From Streptomyces spiramenti (GTDB taxonomy: Bacteria > Actinomycetota > Actinomycetes > Streptomycetales > Streptomycetaceae), in contig NZ_JAAVJB010000020.1 in the NCBI RefSeq assembly GCF_012034385.1, positions 1 through 42,411 of the forward strand: a stretch of 42,411 nucleotides of DNA. Direction: 5' to 3'. Below, one piece after another: positions 31,874-38,602 of this stretch. The stretch's first letter is position 1. Every line of letters begins with the position of its first letter. Made by a program: the position numbers and the translations under genes. Under the pieces are notes generated by a model, which was given only the letters and a program-made list of their open reading frames with translations, did not search any database and was not told where the DNA came from.

Positions 31874-32647
31874 TCAGGCCTGGGGCGACCGCGGGCCGCC
31901 CCCGCGCGGGCGCAGCGCGGCGGCGGCCAGCACGGCCGGGGCGAGGAGCAGCAGGGTGCGACCGACCAGGGAGCCGCTCTCCCGGGGCGCGGTACCGGGC
32001 GTGGGCCGCGGGGGTGCCATGGCCAACGAGACCTCCGCAGGCGGCGGATCGGGCTCCGGGCCGGGGCGGGGTGCGGGTCGGTCGGCCTCACGGGGCGGCT
32101 CGGGCCGAGGCGCCGGGGGGACCGGCGGCTCAGGGGCGGTCCTGACCGGGGCGGCGACCTCCGGGGCGGGCCCGGGCGGCGCCGGTGGCTCCGGTGGCTC
32201 CGGCGCGGGGGTCGCCGGTGGCTCCGGGGGCTGTTCGGCGGGCGGCGGGGGAGCCGGGGGAGGCGGGTGAGGGGCGTCGGGAACGCACGGGCCGATCCGG
32301 CCGACCACGCCCTCCGCCGTGACGGCCCCCGCGACGCAGCCGCCCGGCCCCTCGACACGACCCTCGAAGCCGCCGGGCACCAAGCCGGCGGAGACCCGGC
32401 CCCCGGGCCCGACGATCTCCACCCGGGAGGCGTCGCCCAGGAAGGGAGGGAAGGGAACCGCGGCGTCGCCGAGGCCGCCCGCCTCGCCGACGGCACCGAG
32501 GTCGTACGGCGGTGGCGTGGGGATCGGCGGTGTGTGCACGGCGGCGCCGGCCGGAGCCGTGGAGGCGAACAGGACGATCACAACGGCCGGTACCACGGCG
32601 AGGCGCACGCGGCCGGCGCGCCACACGGGCGCCGGGCTGGGTTTCAC
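31874..32647 (-). CDS. Proline-rich secreted protein with C-terminal membrane anchor
   Basis: The 257-residue product has a signal peptide (VRLAVVPAVVIVLFASTAPAGAA), a glycine-rich N-terminal domain with two cysteines (GGCVAGAV and GPCVPDAP), a 90-residue Pro/Glu/Ala linker dense in PP pairs, and a C-terminal hydrophobic segment (LLLLAPAVLAAAALRP) with a short basic tail. This looks like a wall-spanning protein held in the membrane. There is no LPxTG motif. The family is not recognised. It starts at GTG 32647 and shares a strand and 39-bp spacing with the DUF4239 gene, probably one transcript. Confidence 0.78.
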   Translation of the reverse strand: MKPSPAPVWRAGRVRLAVVPAVVIVLFASTAPAGAAVHTPPIPTPPPYDLGAVGEAGGLGDAAVPFPPFLGDASRVEIVGPGGRVSAGLVPGGFEGRVEGPGGCVAGAVTAEGVVGRIGPCVPDAPHPPPPAPPPPAEQPPEPPATPAPEPPEPPAPPGPAPEVAAPVRTAPEPPVPPAPRPEPPREADRPAPRPGPEPDPPPAEVSLAMAPPRPTPGTAPRESGSLVGRTLLLLAPAVLAAAALRPRGGGPRSPQA

Positions 32648-32882
32648 ACCTCGAAGAATGTGGTGCCCAGGCGCCCCCGCGTGACCACTGGCGGAAGGTC
32701 TGCCCTGATGGGGTGAAAGAGAAGCGAGTCACGACAGATCGCGCGCCTCTGGCGCGCGGGCCGGGGCGCCTGGTGCGGTTGACGCGCGGGAGCGCGAGCA
32801 GGCGCTCACCCCAGGGAGCGCGCCGGGTACCGGACGGACGCGGGCGGCACGGTCCCGCCCACCCATCCGCCGCACGGACGAA

Positions 32883-32911
32883 GGGCCCGGGAGCTCGATG
32901 CTCCCGGGCCC
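32883..32911. terminator. 12-bp perfect stem-loop terminator
   Basis: Bases 32883-32894 pair with 32900-32911 around a 5-nt loop. It lies 18 nt past the stop of the small minus-strand gene at 32930-33244. Confidence 0.85.
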
Positions 32912-32929
32912 CGCGCTTACCGCCGGCAC

Positions 32930-33244
32930 TCACCGCGCTTCGTCGGTGCCGTCGTCCTTCCGTCTCCTGAACAGGCCGCGCAGTTTCCCGCCGCGCCGCT
33001 TGCGCTTCTCCCGCTTCTCCCGCTTCTCCTGCTTCGGAGAGGTGCTGTGGATCCACCCGGCGGGCGGCTCGTCGGAACGCCAGGGCTGCGGTGCCGGCGC
33101 CTCGTTCTTCCAGCGCTCGGTCAGCATGCGGGTCCGCGCGGTGGGCTCGTTCACCTCTGCCCCACGGACGAAGTTCTCGTCCAGCACCAGGTCGTCCCAG
33201 TCGTCGCGCTGGGGCTCGTCACGGTCGTGCGGCTCGGTCCCCAT
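32930..33244 (-). CDS. Small charged protein of unknown function
   Basis: The 104-residue protein has an acidic N-terminus (DWDDLVLDENFVRGAEVNEPTARTRML) and a very basic C-terminus (KREKREKRKRRGGKLRGLFRRR). The middle PPAGWIHS segment ends the conserved-looking part. ATG 33244 follows GGGAGG at good spacing and is preferred over a start 41 codons upstream. Similar small proteins occur in streptomycetes, but no function is known to me. The basic tail suggests binding to nucleic acid or membrane lipid (inference). Confidence 0.75.
   Translation of the reverse strand: MGTEPHDRDEPQRDDWDDLVLDENFVRGAEVNEPTARTRMLTERWKNEAPAPQPWRSDEPPAGWIHSTSPKQEKREKREKRKRRGGKLRGLFRRRKDDGTDEAR
33003..33029. repeat. 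Three tandem 9-bp repeats
   Basis: The unit CGCTTCTCC occurs three times in a row, with a fourth imperfect copy after it. It is in frame and encodes the KREKREKR repeat of the small charged protein, so copy number may vary between strains. Confidence 0.85.
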
Positions 33245-33460
33245 GGCCTGCCTCCCTCGGCCTCGTGCGGCACGCGGAACGGGACTCCGCGGCTGCCGTC
33301 TCCTTACTGCTCCGGCGGCGGTGACCGGCAGCGCGGTCCGCGGCCCGGCCGCCCTCACCCACTGCAACGGTATCCGACACGGGGCGCGGACGGGGTCGGT
33401 GTGCGACCCCTGGTTCAGCTCCGCGCCCGCGCGCCCGGCGGACGCGCGCCCGTGGGCGGT

Positions 33461-33480
33461 GTCTCAAGCACGCCCTCAGC
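33461..33480. repeat. Sequence resembling the end of the 13959-14124 element
   Basis: GTCTCAAGCACGCCCTCAGC matches 17 of 20 bases of 14109-14128, which spans the right end of the element in the NDH-2 pseudogene. It straddles the stop codon of the HATPase gene. It may be a lone element end or a chance match. Confidence 0.35.
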
Positions 33481-33931
33481 CCGACCGGGGGAGCAACGGC
33501 AGGTCCGCCCAGACCACGTGGCGTCGACCCGCGTCGGCGGGTCGCACGCCCCAGCCCAGCGAGAGCGCCACCACCAGCAGCAGTCCACGGCCGCCCTCGT
33601 CCTCGTCGGTGGCGACGGTCGGGCCACGCCGGGGCCCGGCGCCCTCCCCGAGCACGGCGACCCGCAGCAGGGTGCCGCTGACCCGCAACTCACAGCCCAC
33701 GGAGCGGCTGGGGGTGTGCCGCAGGGCGTTGGTGACGAGTTCGGAGACCACCAGTTGCGCGTTGTCGCTGGTGTCCTCCGGGGTGTGCCACTCGCAGAGC
33801 TGGCTGCGGGTCCGTCTTCGCGCCTCGGCGACGGCGGTCTCGACCGCCGGCAGGAGGAAGCGGGCGCGGGCGCTCCACGGCGCGGCGGTGTCGGAGCGCT
33901 CCAGAGGCTGAGCGTGGGAGGAGGAAGCCAC
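33476..33931 (-). CDS. HATPase-domain protein (anti-sigma regulatory factor-like)
   Basis: The 151-residue protein has the GHKL ATP-binding motifs: N-box VVSELVTNALRHTPSR and G-box DEDEGGRGLLLVVALSLGWG. Such proteins are serine kinases/anti-sigma factors like RsbW or SpoIIAB. In streptomycetes they are very often next to XRE-DUF397 pairs, as here (divergent, 135 bp apart). GTG 33931 is the chosen start; a longer start upstream would enter the shared promoter. Whether it pairs with the STAS protein at 15039 is open. Confidence 0.88.
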   Translation of the reverse strand: MASSSHAQPLERSDTAAPWSARARFLLPAVETAVAEARRRTRSQLCEWHTPEDTSDNAQLVVSELVTNALRHTPSRSVGCELRVSGTLLRVAVLGEGAGPRRGPTVATDEDEGGRGLLLVVALSLGWGVRPADAGRRHVVWADLPLLPRSG

Positions 33932-34040
33932 GGTTCTACTGTGGTTGTTCGGATCACATACGGCAAGGGGCAGTCTGTCATTTGCAGAATGCCCGGTACG
34001 GCCTGTCGGATTGCCCGCGTGCATGGCAAGCTCTGTACGC

Positions 34041-34067
34041 ATGACGGCAGTTGAGGACCGACGGTAG
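34041..34067 (+). CDS. Possible 8-codon upstream ORF
   Basis: ATG 34041 opens an 8-codon frame reading MTAVEDRR. Its TAG overlaps the XRE gene start codon by one base (TAGTG). The GAGGA inside it is the Shine-Dalgarno of the XRE gene. Translation of the mini-ORF would end exactly at the next start and could couple the two. Confidence 0.35.
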   Translation: MTAVEDRR

Positions 34068-34933
34068 TGCCCGGCAGCCGGCCCGCGGGGGCTGCGACGG
34101 CGCTCAGAGTGGTCCTCGGGCGGCGCCTGGCCGATCTGCGCGAACAGGCGGGCATGACGTTCGAGGAGGCCGCACGGAACCTCGACGTCACCCACGCCAC
34201 CGTCCGGCGCATGGAGAAGGCGCAGGTGGGACTCAAGGTCCCGTACGTGGAGAAGCTGCTGCGCCTCTACGGGGTGCGCGACCCGGCGGAGATCGACGGG
34301 TTCGTCCGCCTGGCGCGCGAGGCCAACCGGCCCGGCTGGTGGCACAACTACCGCGACGTCCTCCCCGGCTGGTTCAGCGCGTTCGTCAGCCTGGAGGGCG
34401 AGGCGGAGCAGATCCGCGCCTACGAGCCGCACTACGTCCCCGGGCTGCTGCAGACCGCCGACTACGCCCGGGCGGTGCTCCGGGCGGGGCTGCCGCAGGC
34501 ACCGGCGGCGGAGGTCGACCGGCTGGTCGAGCTGCGGCTGGCCCGCCAGCAGCTGCTGGAACGCGCGACGCCTCCGCTGTTCTGGGGAGTGATCGACGAG
34601 ACCGTGTTGCGGCGCACCGTCCCCGGCTCCGGGGTGATGCGGCGCCAACTCGACCACCTCGTGGCGGCCTCGTCCCGGTCGTGCGTCCGTCTCCAGGTGA
34701 TGCCGTTCGGGGCGGGGCTGCACCCCGCGATGTACGGCCCCTTCCACCTCTTCCGGTTCCCGGTCCCCGAACTCTCCGACGTCGCCTGCTCGGAGAGCCT
34801 GGTCGGCGCCGCCTACTTCGACCAGCGCGACGACGTGTCGGTCTTCCGGGAGGCCCTGGACCGCATGTGCGCCCAGGCCGCACCAGTGCACCAAACCGAG
34901 TCGATACTCGGTGAACTTCGCAAGGAGATCTGA
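34067..34933 (+). CDS. XRE-family regulator with DUF5753 domain
   Basis: The 288-residue protein has an N-terminal helix-turn-helix (LGRRLADLREQAGMTFEEAA through THATVRRMEKAQ, about residues 15-55) and a DUF5753 domain (about 95-275) including EHYVPGLLQTADYARAV-like sequence and MYGPFHLFRFP. This architecture is a hallmark of actinomycetes, where such regulators pair with a DUF397 protein encoded directly downstream. The DUF397 gene follows by 3 bp. GTG 34067 with GAGGA is the chosen start. Confidence 0.94.
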   Translation: MPGSRPAGAATALRVVLGRRLADLREQAGMTFEEAARNLDVTHATVRRMEKAQVGLKVPYVEKLLRLYGVRDPAEIDGFVRLAREANRPGWWHNYRDVLPGWFSAFVSLEGEAEQIRAYEPHYVPGLLQTADYARAVLRAGLPQAPAAEVDRLVELRLARQQLLERATPPLFWGVIDETVLRRTVPGSGVMRRQLDHLVAASSRSCVRLQVMPFGAGLHPAMYGPFHLFRFPVPELSDVACSESLVGAAYFDQRDDVSVFREALDRMCAQAAPVHQTESILGELRKEI

Positions 34934-34936
34934 ACC

Positions 34937-35173
34937 ATGGATCGCATTTACAACGGGATGCCCGCCGCACTGCTGGGGACGGAGGGCTGGCACAAGCCCT
35001 GGAGCGGTGGGAACGGCGGCAGCTGCGTGGAGGCGATGCGGCTGCGGGACGGCCGCGTGGCGCTGCGGCAGTCCACCGATCCCGAGGGCCCGGCGCTCAT
35101 CTACACGCCGCACGAGATGGAACGGTTCATCGCCGGGGTGAAGTCGGGCGACGCCGACTTCCTGCTGGTCTGA
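34937..35173 (+). CDS. DUF397 domain protein
   Basis: This 78-residue protein has the DUF397 core WHKPWSGGNGGSCVEAMRL, then VALRQSTDPEGPALIYTPHEMERFIAGVKSGDADFLL. In a typical DUF397 protein the Trp-Ser-Gly and Asn-Cys-Val-Glu segment is conserved. It starts 3 bp after the XRE stop, so the two make a regulator/effector pair. Several such pairs control development or antibiotic production in Streptomyces; this one's target is unknown. Confidence 0.94.
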   Translation: MDRIYNGMPAALLGTEGWHKPWSGGNGGSCVEAMRLRDGRVALRQSTDPEGPALIYTPHEMERFIAGVKSGDADFLLV

Positions 35174-35244
35174 CCCGCCCGCGGGCGCGCCGTGATCCGC
35201 CGCGCGCCCTCCCGCAGCACCTCACCAGACGAGAGAGAGCAGCA

Positions 35245-36048
35245 GTGACCGAGCAGGGCCTCACCGCCGAGAGCATCGACACCAGCCGTCCGCACCCGGC
35301 GCGGATGTACGACTACTACCTGGGGGGTCAGGACAACTACGAGGTGGACCGCGCGGCGGCGGAGCAGCTGATGGCAGCCACCCCCGACGTGCGCCGCAGC
35401 GCGCGCGCCAACCGCGCCTTCCTCCAGCGGGTCGTCGGGGACGTCGTCCGGTCGGGCGTCCGGCAGATCCTCGACGTGGGTACCGGGATACCCACCTCGC
35501 CCAACACCCACGAGGCGGCGCACGCGGTCGATCCCGCGACCCGCGTCGTGTACGTGGACAACGACCCGATCGTCTCGGTCTACGCGGGCGCCAAGCTGAC
35601 CGCCACCCCGGGCACGGGTTTCCTCCTCGCCGACCTGCGTGACCCGGCGGCCATCGTGGGAAGTGACGCGCTGAACGGGCTGATCGACTTCGACGAGCCC
35701 GTGGCGGTGCTGCTGGTCTCGGTGCTGCACTTCGTCGACGACGCCGAGGACCCGAAGGGACTGCTGCGCGCCCTCACCGATCGGCTGGCCCCGGGGAGCC
35801 GGCTGGTGATCTCCCACGCCACCGCGGACTTCCACCCCCGGGAGGTGGGCGAGCGCGGGGCCGAGGTCTACTCGCGGGCCACGGCCAACCTGCGGTTGCG
35901 CAGCCGGGGCGAGGTGGTCGAGCTGTTCGAGGGGTTCGAGCTGGAGGAGCCGGGCGTCGTGCAGGTCTCGCACTGGCGGCCCGAGCGCGAACCCGACGAG
36001 GACGACGGCCGCGTCGCGGTGTACGGCGGACTGGCCGTCAAGCGCTGA
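35245..36048 (+). CDS. SAM-dependent methyltransferase, DUF574 family
   Basis: The 267-residue protein begins TSRPHPARMYDYYLGGQDNY, the family signature, then has the SAM motif ILDVGTGIPTSPNTHE, VVYVDNDPIV and LLVSVLHFV. DUF574 proteins are abundant in streptomycetes and their substrates are mostly unknown. GTG 35245 follows a GA-rich stretch 7 nt upstream. It lies 71 bp after the DUF397 gene and may be cotranscribed, which would make it the operon's enzymatic output. Confidence 0.93.
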   Translation: MTEQGLTAESIDTSRPHPARMYDYYLGGQDNYEVDRAAAEQLMAATPDVRRSARANRAFLQRVVGDVVRSGVRQILDVGTGIPTSPNTHEAAHAVDPATRVVYVDNDPIVSVYAGAKLTATPGTGFLLADLRDPAAIVGSDALNGLIDFDEPVAVLLVSVLHFVDDAEDPKGLLRALTDRLAPGSRLVISHATADFHPREVGERGAEVYSRATANLRLRSRGEVVELFEGFELEEPGVVQVSHWRPEREPDEDDGRVAVYGGLAVKR

Positions 36049-36079
36049 CGACGGTACCCGGTCGCGGTCCGAGCCGGAG

Positions 36080-36116
36080 CGGGGCGCCGGTGTCCTTCGG
36101 GGATGCCGGCGCCCCG
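36080..36116. terminator. 11-bp stem-loop terminator
   Basis: Bases 36080-36090 pair perfectly with 36106-36116 around a 15-nt loop. It starts 31 nt after the methyltransferase stop. Confidence 0.8.
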
Positions 36117-36222
36117 CCGTGTCTCGACTGCCGCAGCGAACGATGCGTCACCTGTCCGGTTGTGAGTCGTTCCTGAGAGTGTGTTGGCCAGAATTAATTG
36201 GCATGGACACTTCTCAAATGAA

Positions 36223-36236
36223 TTACCAGCTGGTAA
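36223..36236. promoter_or_regulatory. 14-bp perfect palindrome in an AT-rich promoter region
   Basis: TTACCAGCTGGTAA is a perfect palindrome 42 bp before the lipase ATG. It lies in an unusually AT-rich stretch (36180-36250). A related GGTAACC half follows at 36244-36250. This is a good operator candidate. Confidence 0.6.
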
Positions 36237-36278
36237 CACAGCAGGTAACCCCCACACACAGCCTGTTCAGGAGGCTTG

Positions 36279-37082
36279 ATGAAGCTCCGTCGTCTTCTCG
36301 CCGGTGCCGCCACCGCGGTGCTGGCCCTCGGCGTGTCAGTGATCCCCACAGCCGCGTCCGCCCAGGAAGCCCAAGCGGCGGAGGTGTACGTCGCCCTCGG
36401 CGACTCGTACTCCTCCGGCGTCGGTGCCGGAAACTACGACTCGGCCAGCGGTGACTGCCGCCGCAGCAACAACGCGTACCCGCAGCGCTGGGCCGACGCC
36501 AACGGGCCGTCGGCCTTCCACTTCACCGCCTGCTCCGGTGCGCGCACCGGCGACGTGCTCTCGGGGCAGCTCGGCCCCCTGAACTCCTCGACGACGCTGG
36601 TCAGCATCAGCATCGGCGGCAACGACGCAGGGTTCGCGGACGCGATGCAGACCTGCGTCCTCCAGTCCACCGCGTCCTGCGTCAATCGCATGGGCCAGGC
36701 CAACAACTACATCAACAACAACCTGCCCGCCCAGCTCGACGCCGTGTACAACGAGATCAGCGCACGCGCCCCCCAGGCCCGGGTCGTCGTCCTCGGCTAC
36801 CCGCGCATGTACCAGCTCAACGGCTCCTGCGCGGTCGGCCTCAGCGAGCAGGCCCGTGCGGCGATCAACGCCACCTCCGACACGCTCAGCGACGTGACGG
36901 CCAAGCGCGCCGCCGACCACGGGTTCAGCTACGGCGACGTCCGCGGGGCCTTCACCGGCCACGAGATCTGCTCGTCGAGCCCGTGGCTCCACAGCGTCAC
37001 CTTCCCCATCGGCAACTCCTACCACCCCAACGCCGCCGGTCAGGGGAGCGGCTACCTGCCGGTCTTCGCCGGGCTCGCCTGA
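36279..37082 (+). CDS. Secreted SGNH/GDSL hydrolase (lipase/esterase)
   Basis: The 267-residue protein has a Sec signal peptide (MKLRRLLAGAATAVLALGVSV to about AASAQEAQAAE), then the SGNH blocks: GDSYSSG (Ser nucleophile), a Gly in ACSGARTGDV, GGNDAGF (Asn) and YHPNAAG (Asp-like position/His). It is the size of extracellular streptomycete lipases of this family, with several Cys pairs for disulfides. ATG 36279 lies 4 nt after AGGAGG; an in-frame TTG just upstream is too close to the RBS. Confidence 0.93.
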   Translation: MKLRRLLAGAATAVLALGVSVIPTAASAQEAQAAEVYVALGDSYSSGVGAGNYDSASGDCRRSNNAYPQRWADANGPSAFHFTACSGARTGDVLSGQLGPLNSSTTLVSISIGGNDAGFADAMQTCVLQSTASCVNRMGQANNYINNNLPAQLDAVYNEISARAPQARVVVLGYPRMYQLNGSCAVGLSEQARAAINATSDTLSDVTAKRAADHGFSYGDVRGAFTGHEICSSSPWLHSVTFPIGNSYHPNAAGQGSGYLPVFAGLA

Positions 37083-37105
37083 GCGGCCCGTCGCGAACGC
37101 CGCGC

Positions 37106-37137
37106 CCGTCGGTGCCGTCCTCACACGGCACCGACGG
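37106..37137. terminator. 13-bp stem-loop terminator
   Basis: Bases 37106-37118 pair perfectly with 37125-37137 around a 6-nt loop, 24 nt past the lipase stop and before the convergent SWIM gene (ends 37250). Confidence 0.85.
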
Positions 37138-37249
37138 CCGCGACCCGTGCCACGGCCCGTGAACCCGCACCGCGCACCGGCCGGCCCCGGGTACCGGGTC
37201 GGCGTCCGACACCCCGGCTCACCCGTCCCCGCTGTGCCGAACGCCGAGC

Positions 37250-38602
37250 TCACCGGTCCTGCGCCGCCTCTGCCGCGACCGAGCGCGCAACCGCCGTCGC
37301 GGCGGCCGGTCCGGGCTCGGCCCCTCCCGCCGGCCACCAGCGACCGCCGCGCCGAACGAACGGCCACCAGCGGCCGTCGGGCCCGTAGCGGATCTGCGCC
37401 CCCTCGCCGACGGCCGTCCACGCCACCCCGGACCGCCGCAGCACCGGTCGACCGCCCGCCTCCTCCCAGGCCTCCGCCGCATCCGCGAGCGCAGGCTCCG
37501 AGCGGGGCCCCGACCACGCCGCCGGGCGCCCGTGGCCGGTCTCCGACACGGCCAGCGCCACCGCGCCCCCGACCGACCAGGCCGCGGCGGCCATCGCCAG
37601 TTCGGCCGCTGTCCTCCCGCAGCCCGCGGCGAGACGGTCACCGACAACGGGACCCGGGGGGACCGCCGCGGCCATAGCCGCCGCGTCCTGCCACAACGGG
37701 TCGACCCGTACCGCGTCCGACCCCCGCCCACCGGCTCCTTCGCCGTCCCCGTGCCCTGCACCGGAGTGCGGCGCCGCCCGGCCGAGTTCGGCGTCCAGCG
37801 TTCTGGCAGCCCGACGAGCCGCCACCGCCGCCAGGTAGGCCAGTCCCACGGCGTCGACACCCTCCACCGACGTCTCCGGTGGGAGCGAAGGAGCGCCGCC
37901 CGGCACGGACGGCCACGGCGGCAGCGTCGGAAGCGGCAGCCGCGGCGCCGCGTACGCCGACCTCGCGTCCACCCCGTCCCGCCCGCCCGCCGCGCCCGTC
38001 GAGGGCGCCGGACGCAGCCCTGCCACGACCTCACGCTCGTCCCTGCCGCGCAGCAGCAGCAACAGGAACGGGTCGACGTCCAGCAGCCTTCCCACCTGGT
38101 ACCCCAGCGCGGCGGTGTGCTCGCAGTGGTCCCAGGCGCCGCACTCGCACTCCGGCTCCAGGTCACCGACGCCCGGCAGCAGCTCCACCTCCGCCGCCTC
38201 GGCGTCGGCCACCAGCCCCGGCGGCATCTCCCCGTCCAACAGCGCTGCCAGGTGCCCCGCCTCGGTGGCGACCGCGTCCAGCAACCGTTGCCACTCCGCC
38301 GGACCGAAGGTACGCAGCAGTACGTCCGACCGGTGCGCCGTGCCGTCCTTGCCGGAGACCACCGCGGTGACGCGGCCGGGCCGGAGCATCACCGCGCCGA
38401 CCGCCCCGCCCCGTACCAACCGTCGGCCCACCGGCAGCCGACCGGAGTCCAGCGCGCTGTCCTCCAGCGCCGAGATCCAGCGCCGCCCCCACCAGGTCGT
38501 CGTGAGCGCTCGGCCCCGGGGAACGGGCGGCGGTGACACCACGCGCTCCGTCACCCGCGCCTCCTCGCCGCCGGCCGCCGGGTCCTCGCCGGTCGTACTC
38601 AC
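37250..38602 (-). CDS. SWIM zinc finger protein
   Basis: The 450-residue protein has the SWIM signature CxCx5CxH at Cys152, Cys154, Cys160 and His162 (ECECGAWDHCEHTAAL). The N-terminus TTTWWGRRWISALED is typical of bacterial SWIM proteins encoded beside SNF2 helicases. The C-terminal half is Ala-rich, with a WWPFVRRGGRWWPAG repeat. SWIM fingers bind DNA or proteins. GTG 38602 overlaps the helicase stop by GTGA, so the two are coupled and probably act in one complex. Confidence 0.92.
   Translation of the reverse strand: MSTTGEDPAAGGEEARVTERVVSPPPVPRGRALTTTWWGRRWISALEDSALDSGRLPVGRRLVRGGAVGAVMLRPGRVTAVVSGKDGTAHRSDVLLRTFGPAEWQRLLDAVATEAGHLAALLDGEMPPGLVADAEAAEVELLPGVGDLEPECECGAWDHCEHTAALGYQVGRLLDVDPFLLLLLRGRDEREVVAGLRPAPSTGAAGGRDGVDARSAYAAPRLPLPTLPPWPSVPGGAPSLPPETSVEGVDAVGLAYLAAVAARRAARTLDAELGRAAPHSGAGHGDGEGAGGRGSDAVRVDPLWQDAAAMAAAVPPGPVVGDRLAAGCGRTAAELAMAAAAWSVGGAVALAVSETGHGRPAAWSGPRSEPALADAAEAWEEAGGRPVLRRSGVAWTAVGEGAQIRYGPDGRWWPFVRRGGRWWPAGGAEPGPAAATAVARSVAAEAAQDR

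Noticed and set aside
33003..33029. Short direct repeats considered as a CRISPR array
   Set aside because: The three 9-bp units are contiguous without spacers and encode a KRE repeat inside a gene. No CRISPR array or cas gene is in the window.
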